Below, one piece after another: positions 12,056-22,667 of a stretch of 64,000 bases of DNA (the first letter of the stretch is position 1; each line of letters begins with the position of its first letter). The position numbers and the translations under genes are program-made. The stretch covers positions 1 to 64,000 of the forward strand of contig JAGQDJ010000215.1 of assembly GCA_022885665.1 (NCBI GenBank), read 5' to 3'. A model generated the notes under the pieces. The model was not told the origin of the DNA and did not search any database. It saw nothing but the letters and a program-made list of their open reading frames with translations. The stretch is from Triops longicaudatus. Taxonomy: Eukaryota; Arthropoda; Branchiopoda; Notostraca; Triopsidae.

Positions 12056-15000
12056 CTATGCTTTACCTTCGAGGCGGAGGAGGATTTTTTCAGCCTGCTC
12101 GGGAGTATTAGCACTGAGTAAGCTCTTAAGGGTGACTGTTGACACCCGAGGATGCTGTAAAGCGTCACACCTCTCAACAAGCTTTTTCAAGGAATCCTGT
12201 CAAGCGGAGAGAGAAAAAAAAGGAAAAGTGTTTAGATACTGTACCGTAGACGAGTCTATATTGACAGAAACGTGAAAGCGTTTGCTCAAGGATTCTATGC
12301 GGTTCTAATGACAAACATTGTATCCGAAAACGTGCAACCCCTTTCTTTTATTTGTTCCGACAAACAAAGGAAAGAACGGGAGATAGGGAAAATTTGTTAT
12401 CTGTAAGGGAAGTTTGTTACAAGTTTTTGCTGAAGACGAGCTTGGGTCTTTTTCATGAGAAGCAATTCAACGATAATGCCTTGTTTCTGGGGATCTACGG
12501 GACGACCATTGAAACTGAAGCCTGCCATCAAATCCGACGTCCTGAAACAAGAAACAGATCAAGGAATCACGTAAAGCCATACAAGAACCACTAAGCTCGT
12601 CTTTCGGCAGAAATGGAACGAAAGAGAGCAAAAAAAAAGCCTGTGACAACAACGTAGGTCGAGAGTAATGTTTACCGTGAAAATATTTGCCGATCGGACC
12701 GCAGCAATTCTTTCGTCGTGAGGCCACCATGGTTTGGTAACGCTGACTTGCGGATGTATTGTTTGCCCATAATGGTTACAGTAACAGAACCCGAGTTGAG
12801 ATATTCGATAAATTGCGTCGTGGCGGGAGCGCAAGACACCATCCGAACGTGGTGCCAATCAGGGTTACCAGTGGGACCGGATTTGGTAGTAAGGGTGTCT
12901 TTTTGGTCATTATAGAACTTGTACGTACAATAAATATCCTGGAAAGAGAACACCAGGAAATAAGCGAGCCTTATAATCCTGGCTGGGAAGGAAATAATGT
13001 CGAGAATACCGTATATTTGTTTGGCAAGCCCCGACACCCCAGGATTTTGAAATTGAAATGCACGTTCTTTCCCAGTAATTGGTCAGGTGAATCTACAAAT
13101 TTATCATCCGCTTCATTGTAGTCTCTACCACGTCCGTCGCAAGGCACGACTTCGATCTTAAGAAAGGGGAAAAAAAGGAAGAAAAAAAAAAACGCGATTA
13201 AATGTCCGATACGAGGAGGAGCGAAATGAAACCCTACCTGCATGTGTCCAATTTGGATGCCTTTGAGGTTCGTGACTTCTAAGTTTTCTTTCAGTTCAAC
13301 CATGAAAGCTAAAGGTTGCAGAAATACACGGCAAGTGCCAACAATGACTTCCGTGTCAAGGGACTCGGCAAAAGGATCACGATCCTAATCAAAAAGTTTC
13401 TCAAAGTTAGAAGGTAATAGGAGGAAAAATAAGGCAAAAATATTACTTCGGGTAAATCCCAGTCGTTGTCTTCTTCGTAATTTTGGTACATTTCTTTCAT
13501 GAGATAAAGGCGGCTCATGAATTTTTCTTTGGTCCAAACGTATTCTGTTCCATACTCCAAGTTCTTCATTTTAACGAATACCTGCAAAGTTCAAAAGGTC
13601 TCTTTGTAAAAAAATGTTTGAATAGGCCAGGCTGAACAAGGAAAGTGCTACACGCCTTAAAAAAATGGTGCTGAATTAGGTTTACGACCAAACAATACAC
13701 TTATCGTACACACCTCAGGTTTCAAAGGCGGAGCCCCCGGGACGATCTAGAAAAGCTGGCTCATTAGCATGCAAACTCGTTGAGTAGGCAAGTTGGAAAG
13801 TATGGAAACTTACCTGAGCGGACCCATTGTCCTGGCCTAACACCTGGGGCGCAACTAACACAATCTCGAATTTCACTTTCTTGTCCAATTCGGCACTAAT
13901 TGAGTTGGCCTCTTCAATTGCAGGCATAATTTCCATCAAGTCAGTTTGCAGTTTTTCGGCGTCTACAAGCAGAAAGCAAAGTTGGTTCAATTATGCTTTA
14001 TAGTTAACAATGACAAGATTTCGGGGTTGGAAAGTTTTACCTCGCGTTGGTGCTGTACCCATTTTCAACCCCGCTTTAGCAGCAATTTCTTGCTGAGCGT
14101 ATTCGTAATCAATGACTGGGTATGTTTTCTTCTTGATATCAGGTTCGTTGGGATTCTGGAAAACCCATATCTGTGTGCTTCCAAAAACCAATCTAGAAAA
14201 AAAAATTAAAAAAATAAATAAATAAATAAAATATTAAGACACGTTTCGACAGTTCACCGTTCACCTGGTAACACGTGTTTAAAGGCTGGTGGAAACGCAA
14301 CTTAAAGGTCTCAGTTGGAACGCAAAAGAAGAGTTTACCCCTTCCAAAATTTTATCTAGTGCAAGCTTTGTGTGCATGTGCAAAATATATACGAAACCTG
14401 GAAAAGTTCAAGTATTGTGTATACCTGTCATTGTGATAAAGTTCGGTTTCCGCCACGACAACCGATCCGTTAACAAGCACGCGGCAATCTTGGTTGATGG
14501 GTCTTAAAGAGGTCTTGTCTTTTTCGACAGTGATAACCGCATGCGTTTCTTGCATTCCAGGACCAACCATAACAATATCGGACTCCTGGCCCCGCTGATT
14601 CCCAATTTCGGTTGCTCCGTTGGGTAGGACATGAACAATACGACCTGAGAGCATAGGGTCGATATTCAAATTATACAAATGAGGTTTGCTCTTCTTCTGC
14701 GCTTCCATTTTTGCCACTGATGTATCCTATAAAGCCAAAAATAAAGAATAAATATCTGAAAACGGCAAAAGAAAACAGAAGAAATAATAAATGAATTTAC
14801 AGTACAGTTGAATCTCGTTATAACGAACGCATGTGGCAACAAGGGAAAAAAAATTCTGTATACTCCAAAGTCGCTCTATGACGCTTTTTTTTATATATAT
14901 CCAAATACAACGGGACCTTAAAATCCGTGTACTATAGACGAAAGTTCATTATTTAACAACGAGACGATTTAACAACGATTTAACAACGAGATTTTCACTG

Positions 15001-18000
15001 TTGTAAACATTTTGCTCAAAAATAATAAAAATACGAATATAACAAAAATTTTTCTTCGCTAAAAGCTTTAATACCCCTTTTTCTTGCTGTGCTTGTTTAA
15101 GTTTTTCCTCGTAAGACTTTCTAAGTTCAGCCAACTCGTTTTCGTTTTGCTTCATGGCCGCACGTGTCTCTTCTTCCCATTTCTTCCGCGCTTCTGCAAT
15201 TTCTACGATCAAAAGAAGTACTTATGCACTCAAGTCGACAGTTAGACACATATACTAAAGCAAAAAAAAAAAAACAAAAAAAAAAATCAAAATATATATA
15301 AAAAAAATCCGTTACCTTTTTCTGTAAGTGCTTGACCACCAGCTCCAGCCATTATGGCGGCTGGATCCATTTTTCCAGACTGAATCATTTTCTTCAGACG
15401 TTCGTTCTCTTCTTTGAGCTCTCGGATCACTTTCTCCGTCGGATCTTCGTTAATTACAGCTTTGGTCCGAATCTGCTTAGCGCGATCAGCTAGAACATTC
15501 CCAAAGGTGTTATCACAGTACTATTTCTGATAGGAAATTTTTGGACTGACCATAACGCAATGTGGAAATGGTTTCTTCATAGTTAATATCCGCCGGACTG
15601 ATGGCGGCAATCATAACCGTCTTGGAGTTTCCTCCCAAGGCATTCATGAGCAGTTTGGTGAGGGCGGAGTCGCGGAAAGGCACTTTGGTGGACTTGCCAT
15701 TGGCTTGGTCGGATAAGGCAGAAATGCAATTGCCCAAACAGGATAACGATTGATTTATAGCGGCTCCTTCCTTCAACCGTTCACCACTGCTTCCAGCAGC
15801 TTCTTGACGCTCACTGTTGAAAATGAAGCAAGAAAATCGATAAAATAAGGAATTTTGCGAATCAAACACGCAGACCGACGATAGTAAATCATGCATAGAT
15901 CGTCTCGTACCTTCCGGCTAAGTCTACCAAATTGACAACAGCCGTTTTGGCCGTTTCTTGACCTTGGGCGTTTTTGCTTGTTTGCACGAAAGTGATGCCC
16001 ACTATTGTGTGCGCGCGGGAGGAGGTGGCGTTCATGTTGGTGGAGGCTACGGTACGATTCACAGTACCTTCCTCCATCTTGGCCTGAATTTCTTCATAAC
16101 TGCTCACTAAGACGGTCTTTAATCCTTCCGCTGTTAAAAAAGTGAAGAAGAAGAGAGAATGTAATTACAAGCATGACAATGTAAGCTTCTTTCTATAATG
16201 AAGTCAGCAAAGGCTTAATTACATTACCATAAAAGCCTTTCTTGGGATGCTCGCGAATCTTGAGACCCTTCTTCAGCTTAGAGGCGTCAAGCAAGTCCCG
16301 GACGACTTCATTGTAGATCTCCAGCATGGAAACTTTCACTTCATATTGCACTGGTTCCTTGGCAGCTTGCTTTGCCTTGATCCCAGCGAAAAGCTCGTGA
16401 CAAAATTGAGGAACAATACCTGTAGATAAGACTCTTTCACTTTCTTTTTCTCTCAGTCATTTACGGACAACAATTAATTTATTATAATGTAAATTATAAT
16501 GAAGAATAGTTATAAATCGCTCGTAAACAAGTTATGAATGAGTCAAATTTTTGTACTCTACTAAGCACTCACCTATAATTGCAAATAGTTATTTTGATGA
16601 TAAACCCCTGACCAAATATTAAACTGAAATGATTCCATATTCTTGTCACGTTGATTTAAGAGTAAAATATGATTTAAGAGTAATCTTGGATTGACTCCAA
16701 AGTTACCTGAGTAAGTATTTTCGAGCGTAAAACCTCTTGAGTTTCCTGTATCCGGGGAAAATCGACTTACTCTTGATAGCTTTATGGCTGCACAAGACGG
16801 CTTAACTGGCCGGAGAACCCAACTTTTTCGGGGTAAAGAATAGCGTCAATACAATAAGCCCCACTCTGTATTCTAAACTCAAATCATCTTGAGCCAAAAA
16901 GTGACGCCTTACAACAAAAGCTTTTGTCGAGTTACTTCATATACGAAATAAACAGGACGTGTACGGGTTTTACCAGAAAAGCTAGTGTGAGCTTTACGCA
17001 ATTAATTGCGTAAAGGCCAAGGTTTTACCGTCTTTTTCTAATAAAAAGAAATACAAGAACACAATTCTGTCGCTCATCCTTTCGTCGATTGTTCTTTAGA
17101 TACTAAAACTGGGCTTACTAAGTGTTGTTCTCCCTTAGCAATACGTCATATTGAAGCTAGGATACTTAATACGAAAACCTGATTTCAACAAATTCCATTA
17201 TAACCAGTGCACACTTACAGTTAAATCAGATACACGTCACTATAACGAAAACCCTGAGGACAGGAAATGATTTAGTATATCCGAAGTTCGCTATATCGGT
17301 GGCTTTTTTCCGTTTAACCTAATCCGGGGCCTTTCGATCACTGCATAAGAACCGGAAATTGGTAACGCGGTTCAACTGTAGTAAAATCCATTTTTTTTGC
17401 TTTAGTATTCCAGATATTGTTTATCAGAAACTCTGATTTAGTAAACTTAAATTAATATCACCTATTAGTCCACAAAATCAGCTTTCCATTGTAATATAAC
17501 TCAGGAAAGTTGTAATCTAACATGTAATTACATAACTGAGAGTTAATTTGGTTACGAATGTACACGCTTATCGATTTTAAATTACCTTTATTGGGTCCGT
17601 AGCCAATTACGGAATACGATTTTCCTGATCCAGTTTGTCCGTAGGCAAATAAGGTGGCATTGTATCCCTCCCAGGCATTGTTTAAAATTCCTTTTCCCAG
17701 GTCATTAAATACCCGTTTCTGCAACACAAATTTCATGTATTTCGTAAGCAATTAACCTTCTAAACATCTCAGTTCAACTGGTAACTGTAGTACAAAACGC
17801 CCATGTGTTAACACCCACTGTTTAATACGAGAATGCCTCCCTATGTTAATAACCTGTTTCTGTCGAATTTTTCATTACGTAATACGAATTTTATTGTAGC
17901 AAATTTACATAAATATAGCTCCACACGGGAAAGTATTTTAACGCATAGAGAGCTCTCGCATTAAGGTGGGTGCTCGTGCTGCGTTCCCTTGTTTTGCTGC

Positions 18001-18311
18001 AGCATTAATAATAATGTATTCAAGATATCAGGGTATTTTCAGGGATTCCGACTTACTTGATCACAGTATTTGTCTTTGTTCGGGTGCGAGGGATCGGGGA
18101 CGGTAGTGCCATCCGGATTTTCTTTAAAGCCATCAAACGACCAGTAGGAGTAATCGAAGGTGAACGTTTTCTTATCATTGGGATCATTGGGGTTAGTGAC
18201 AATGGTAGATTTCCCTTGCATGTCTACCACAGGCTTGGATTGTCTTCCTTGTTCTCGCGCATTAAAAGGCCGGACTCGCACCGCCACTTTCACGTTCTCT
18301 TCCCCGGGCAT
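12056..18311 (-). CDS. KIF28: Kinesin-3 family motor, KIF28/KLP-6 type
   Basis: Seventeen exons: 18311-18057, 17718-17586, 16419-16228, 16130-15911, 15813-15551, 15489-15316, 15202-15075, 14726-14425, 14192-14041, 13962-13814, 13746-13714, 13581-13447, 13384-13238, 13156-13010, 12938-12676, 12541-12421, 12196-12056. All phases join to about 984 codons. The N-terminal motor domain shows KVAVRVRPF, the P-loop GQTGSGKS, switch I NATSSRAH and switch II LVDLAGSER (split across exons 4/5). A short coiled coil follows, then an FHA domain (SNLN-type LYNLNIDPMLSG) and a C2-like region. Length matches KLP-6 and KIF28 (about 930-970 aa). In nematodes KLP-6 is an ATP-driven ciliary motor moving polycystins; that role here is inference. 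Exon 11 is a 33-bp micro-exon. A donor-like GTAAAG just before the stop leaves an alternative 3' end possible. Confidence 0.92.
14805..15000. mobile_element. MITE remnant with TIR-like ends, in a kinesin intron
   Basis: The left end reads CAGTTGAATCTCGTTATAAC after a TA. The right end, reverse-complemented, begins CAGTGAAAATCTCGTTGTTA. The two ends are related inverted repeats about 196 bases apart, with no coding content between. It belongs to the same family as the element at 57487-57650 and sits between kinesin exons 7 and 8. Confidence 0.6.
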
Positions 18312-20122
18312 CTTCCCTCTTCCTGATTTCTGCGGTTCGCCTACGATGCAACGAAAGCGGAGAAAAGAACGTCACGGAAATGACGACCACACTTAGGAAA
18401 GAAAAAATTCCAAAAATCGCGGAAGCAGGGAACCGTACGAGCAGTACTTACTGGAACAGAAGCCAAGAGTACTGTATGGACTGTTTTCCGTAAGCCGACT
18501 AAAGTGTTTCTCGAAGGCCAAGCATGGTTAGCAACCAGATGTATAGCAAGGTATTGTCATCGTCACCTCGGCAACGCGTCTATTTGTCTCATATTTTAAC
18601 CTTCCAATTGATTGACCTATAACCTTGTTACTTCCCTTCCGGCCTTGACACCTTTTTCACCAACCCTTCTTCTCAGCAGACCCCGTGACGTAAAAGCCAG
18701 CGTAGCCGCACCCTCGTGTCCCTTGCCAAGTCCACGAAGCATTACTGAGCAGCTAAACTGTGACTCGTTTTAATTATTTGGCTCAACTTCAATTTATAGC
18801 AAATGCACAGCCTTTATTAACTTTTTTTTATTCCACCACTTTATTGCAAAAATACAAGACAGGAATTTCGCCTTTCCAGCCCAGGTAATATGCAGAAGCA
18901 CGCTTGGATTCCAATAACGCTCCTCGGGTTGACAATATATCCAGAAATCTGAAAAACCTAAAAAAAAACATTAGAAATACAGCAGAATCTCGCTATAACG
19001 AACCCTGGTGTGACGAAAGGTTCTTCGATAGTGAGAACCGAGAGGTCCCGAATTTTGCACATAACGAACTTGCTATTAGGGATATGGCGAACTTATTTTT
19101 TGTTAAAATAATACCTCAAAGATCATGGAGAACTGTAGTTGAAAGTGTTTCACGTGAACAGTGGTTAAACTTGAATTGTGGTTAAACTTGTTTCACGACA
19201 GTTAAACATGTCATAAGAGAAAAAAATTAATAAATAAGTTCTGGCCCCATCGTAGATGACAAGGCGCTAGTCCTTGGTTGTTATTATCGGTAAATTGTCA
19301 TAAACTTAAATTTAGAGGTCAGTTCTCGACAGAACTTCCTCTTGAAGGCGTTAACTGAAGGCATACTTTAGACTTAATGTATAACTTCACGTGCAGACTT
19401 GCTGTTTTGGAAAACAAACCAACACATATGAGAATTTACCACTCCGGCTATAACGAACAGTCGCCTACGGCTGTCCAATTTGGTTCGCTATAGCGAGCTT
19501 TTACAACAAGTACAGCAAATTTCGCATGGGGTATGTTACACTTTACTTCGCGATATCTGGTAATCTCGCGATTCTGTAACAATAATTGATAAAAACAAAT
19601 ACTGATATATCAGATTAAACACATCGCACACAAAAAAGTAAAAGATGTGAAGGCACGCCTTTGCAATGTACACATTTTATTCCATATTCATATTCACAAA
19701 TGCACTTCTCCGCAATCTTACCCATCAAACTGCTAAAAACAGCCCTACATCTTGTATAAGACCGCTCCACAACTATTCTCTCCACCCGCCCACCCACGAT
19801 GCGGTCATGACCACGCCTTCAGGGCCTGTACACACAAACCAGAAATAAAACACGTCCCAGAGCGAAAAATTTGTGCGAATGCGCGGTTCTCCCGTTGAAA
19901 TTCTTTTATACAACCTTGAAACCGCGCTTACCGCTTTAAGCTTACCTTGCCCCCCAAAAAACTTCCCCTAAACACCTCTTCGACGCAGTCACATAACGCG
20001 GCTATGGCACGGCAGGCAGATTTTGCTCCAGCTCGTAACTCGAATTGCTTCCACCAGAGGAGAGCACCTGCTTGGCAGCGACATTTCTTCGTCTTTTCTT
20101 CTTGGGTCAAATAGTACAGACC
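18312..20122. other. Intergenic: upstream of the kinesin start, with an element remnant
   Basis: No recognised coding sequence. The left part (about 18312-18760) should contain the kinesin 5' UTR and promoter, and includes a CRE-like tgacgtaa near 18685. The middle (18980-19508) is a degenerate inverted-repeat element. On the minus strand, 20106-20002 is a 34-codon frame starting PKKKRRRN with a stop just upstream; it could be an alternative terminal exon of the neighbouring gene but is unproven. Confidence 0.55.
18980..19508. mobile_element. Degenerate inverted-repeat DNA element
   Basis: The left end reads CAGCAGAATCTCGCTATAAC after a TA. Internal ataacgaac motifs recur, and the right end contains gttcgctatagcgagctt in the opposite orientation. 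No transposase ORF is visible, so this is a non-autonomous or decayed copy of the TIR family found elsewhere in the window. The exact right end is uncertain. Confidence 0.5.
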
Positions 20123-21235
20123 TTAATTACGCGGGGATTTCAAAACCATTATCTGAGTCGTACATTTCACATCTTCATCGTCTTCTTCTATTTCTTCCAA
20201 TACATCGTGGACAGGGTGAATGGGCGTGGTTGGATAAGACCCTCGGCCGCAGGTGGAACACTGGGAGCTACAGGAAGAAATTTGGTCCTGACTGTCACTT
20301 TCCGAGTCAGAGGAGCTCGAGGAAGAGTCATCGTCGGAGGAATCGGAAGAAGAGGACGATGATGATGAATTGGTAGACATTGTTCGGGTAGCCGAGGATG
20401 ACCTTGACGCGGGGTAACAATGGCAAGTGCCGTCAGTGTCCACTAACTGGGTTCGCAAGCGCTGGTTTTCGGCTTCCAGTTTCTCGATTTCTTCGCGAAA
20501 AATGCGAATTTTCTCCATGGCTGCCGGGTCTGTCCCGTCCTGGCATTTGCCCTGGACGAGATCGAGTAGGCGAGCTTCTAATCGATTCACTCGACCGTCC
20601 AATAACGAGTACTCGGTTACCAGTTGGCTTTTATGCACCCCACGCAACCGTTCTTCGTGAACATTCTCGTAAGCGTGCGAAAATTCTTTGCTCAAGTACT
20701 CATCATCATCCGAGCCGTAATAATTCGTCCCGTCATACCCGTGCCAAATGGGCGCGGAGGCTGGCGATTTATTTAACGCCCAGTTCTCATTCGAAGGATA
20801 CGTGAAACATTTCAAATCGCTTTCTTGCAAATCGTCATGCTCACCCATCAGAAATTCGTTATTGTTGTACGGCGCGAGCGGGTGATCTCGCCTAATTGGC
20901 CGTACCCTACCTGCGTGGCTATTACTGAGCCTACACGGAGAAGGAGATTGGGTTCCCTTATGCGAGGAACGTTCATCCCACGACAGCTTGTAATATGGCT
21001 TACGAAACCGCCTACGGTGATATCTCTTGGCCTTAGTGGGTACCGGTGCTCCGCCTCCGTCCTTACCCGACATGCGCCGTGCGGTGTTGGGGCTATGGCG
21101 CGAGTTTTCTTCGACAGCGTGGTTCGACTTGGCTTGATTGTTTACCTCACTGGGATCCATTGCAGGCAAGGAAGGCGGGGTAAACGATGCGGGAAGAACG
21201 TGCACGTTGCTGGCAAAACAGTCTAAACTTGACAT
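20123..21235 (-). CDS. Unrecognised 370-aa Ser/Asp-rich coiled-coil protein
   Basis: A single open frame starts at ATG 21233-21235; a second ATG at codon 26 (MDPSEVNNQ) is an alternative start. The N-terminal half is polar and basic (KRYHRRRFRKPYYK), followed by a Tyr/Asp-rich stretch. A heptad-like helix follows at about residues 205-270 (LLDGRVNRLEARLLDL and EEIEKLEAENQRLRTQL). After it come a long Ser/Asp run, a CSSQCSTCG cysteine cluster, a Glu/Asp patch and the end KSPRN. I see no membrane segment and no known catalytic motif. The length of the open frame argues it is real. The C-terminus might be spliced onto a basic segment at 20106-20002, but no good donor in the right phase is seen. 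Function unknown. Confidence 0.7.
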   Translation of the reverse strand: MSSLDCFASNVHVLPASFTPPSLPAMDPSEVNNQAKSNHAVEENSRHSPNTARRMSGKDGGGAPVPTKAKRYHRRRFRKPYYKLSWDERSSHKGTQSPSPCRLSNSHAGRVRPIRRDHPLAPYNNNEFLMGEHDDLQESDLKCFTYPSNENWALNKSPASAPIWHGYDGTNYYGSDDDEYLSKEFSHAYENVHEERLRGVHKSQLVTEYSLLDGRVNRLEARLLDLVQGKCQDGTDPAAMEKIRIFREEIEKLEAENQRLRTQLVDTDGTCHCYPASRSSSATRTMSTNSSSSSSSSDSSDDDSSSSSSDSESDSQDQISSCSSQCSTCGRGSYPTTPIHPVHDVLEEIEEDDEDVKCTTQIMVLKSPRN

Positions 21236-21423
21236 TTTTTCAAAAATGTTTTGGTTTTCACTAAAAATAATTTCTTCTCAAACGTACAAATATAGCGCGG
21301 CTTTACGCTTACGAAATAAGAGGCTTTCACTATTCTATAACTGTTCACTCAATCACGAATTAAGGATCAAGAACGCGCAACCCCTACGCATTAGTCTTGT
21401 ATATACGCACTACCAACGCAGTG

Positions 21424-21666
21424 TCAAACAGCGTTCAATGATTCTGAGGAATATACGTAGCTGCTTTCGGTACGACGGACAAAGCGTGAATGACGCCACT
21501 CGTGATCAACTAGCGCACTAGGACCGTAAGGGTACGTAAAGCGGCGGAGCCATACGCCGTCTGGACTATCCAGTCCCATGTAAAACAGTCCATTATTTCC
21601 CCAAAGTTCTTGATTTCGACCCCATTTTTCCGTACTTAAGATACAATAAGCAAAATAGAGTAGCAT
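21424..21666 (-). CDS. Possible small protein of 80 aa, unrecognised
   Basis: An ATG at 21664-21666 opens an 80-codon frame with a protein-like composition: aromatic and Arg-rich, containing KWGRNQELWG, VWLRRFTYPYG and the C-terminus YSSESLNAV. The region before codon 13 is also a good pyrimidine-rich acceptor (ending CTTAAG), so this could be the last exon of a spliced gene. A short in-frame-looking start, MAAAADLTG, lies about 70 bases upstream, but the phases do not join cleanly. The size and Arg/aromatic tail recall small mitochondrial subunits. I could not assign a family. Confidence 0.3.
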   Translation of the reverse strand: MLLYFAYCILSTEKWGRNQELWGNNGLFYMGLDSPDGVWLRRFTYPYGPSALVDHEWRHSRFVRRTESSYVYSSESLNAV

Positions 21667-22667
21667 TGAAAGAAACAGCAAAGATTAGGAAACTTTATTT
21701 GATGACGCTATGGAACTCCTGTTAGATCAGCAGCGGCTGCCATTTTGTGCAGGCTTAAAAGCCATTGTTACAGATTTTATTAAGTTTATTATGTAGAATA
21801 ATGGAAGCGCATCATTTTTTGGACTGTTGGCTAGAGTTGGTGTATCATAAACCAGACATGACGAAAAGTAGTAAATACGGCAGCGAGTTTCAACGAGTTT
21901 TGGGTTTGCGGCAGACAACACACAAAACGTATATAAAAGGGAACCTAATCTAGCCTGGAGGATTTGCTGTGAGAATTTGACGTGGGTAAAAGGCGTATAG
22001 AAGCAAAGCGGTGATGAATGAAAGTGGCAAAGGCGAGTGGATAAGAGAAAGGGGGAAATCGACGCATAAACAAGTGCATACCCTCGTCTGCCTGTTCTGT
22101 TATCTTTTGACAATTTTTCCATGAAAACTAAATATTGTCTAGTTTTAAATTTCTTTAACGAAGATGAATACACTGACAATTCAATACATTTGCCATGAGT
22201 CCCCTAATTGGACTTTGTCCTGATTTATTACTTATTTTCTTATTTTTCTGTACCAACGCTATTGCGTTGCCGCAAGAGTAACTATGGCCAAAACTTTGCA
22301 GAGAGATCCAAGAGAATGCATAAAAATAATGGCTAAAAAATTGCTCATTAATGCGGTCGTATGCGTCCGTTCAAGGACTTTTGGGCGTGAGCCAGATATT
22401 TAGGAAACGGCGAAAGAAAATGGCGACGGGTCAGCTGGGTACCCAAGTAGTTGTCTTGTCAACTAACCCACGTAACCATCGTGCAACATTACGAAACTGG
22501 TGAAAACTCGTCGTTGAGCGTTGGAAGCAACTTAACGCTTCGAATTCGTAGCTAAAGCCAAGTACACTTATTTTTAAATTCCTGGTATTTTAAGATGTTT
22601 CATTCCATCTGAGGGAATCTTCCTTGTAGGATTCCTGGTCTCCCCACAACAATAACCTTAAATAGCC
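21667..22667. other. Intergenic, upstream of RPE
   Basis: AT-rich sequence without a recognised gene. A 150-codon minus-strand frame (21727-22179) has no known motif and looks like chance. The right end should contain the promoter and 5' UTR of the epimerase gene; no clear TATA box was seen close to its ATG. Confidence 0.5.
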
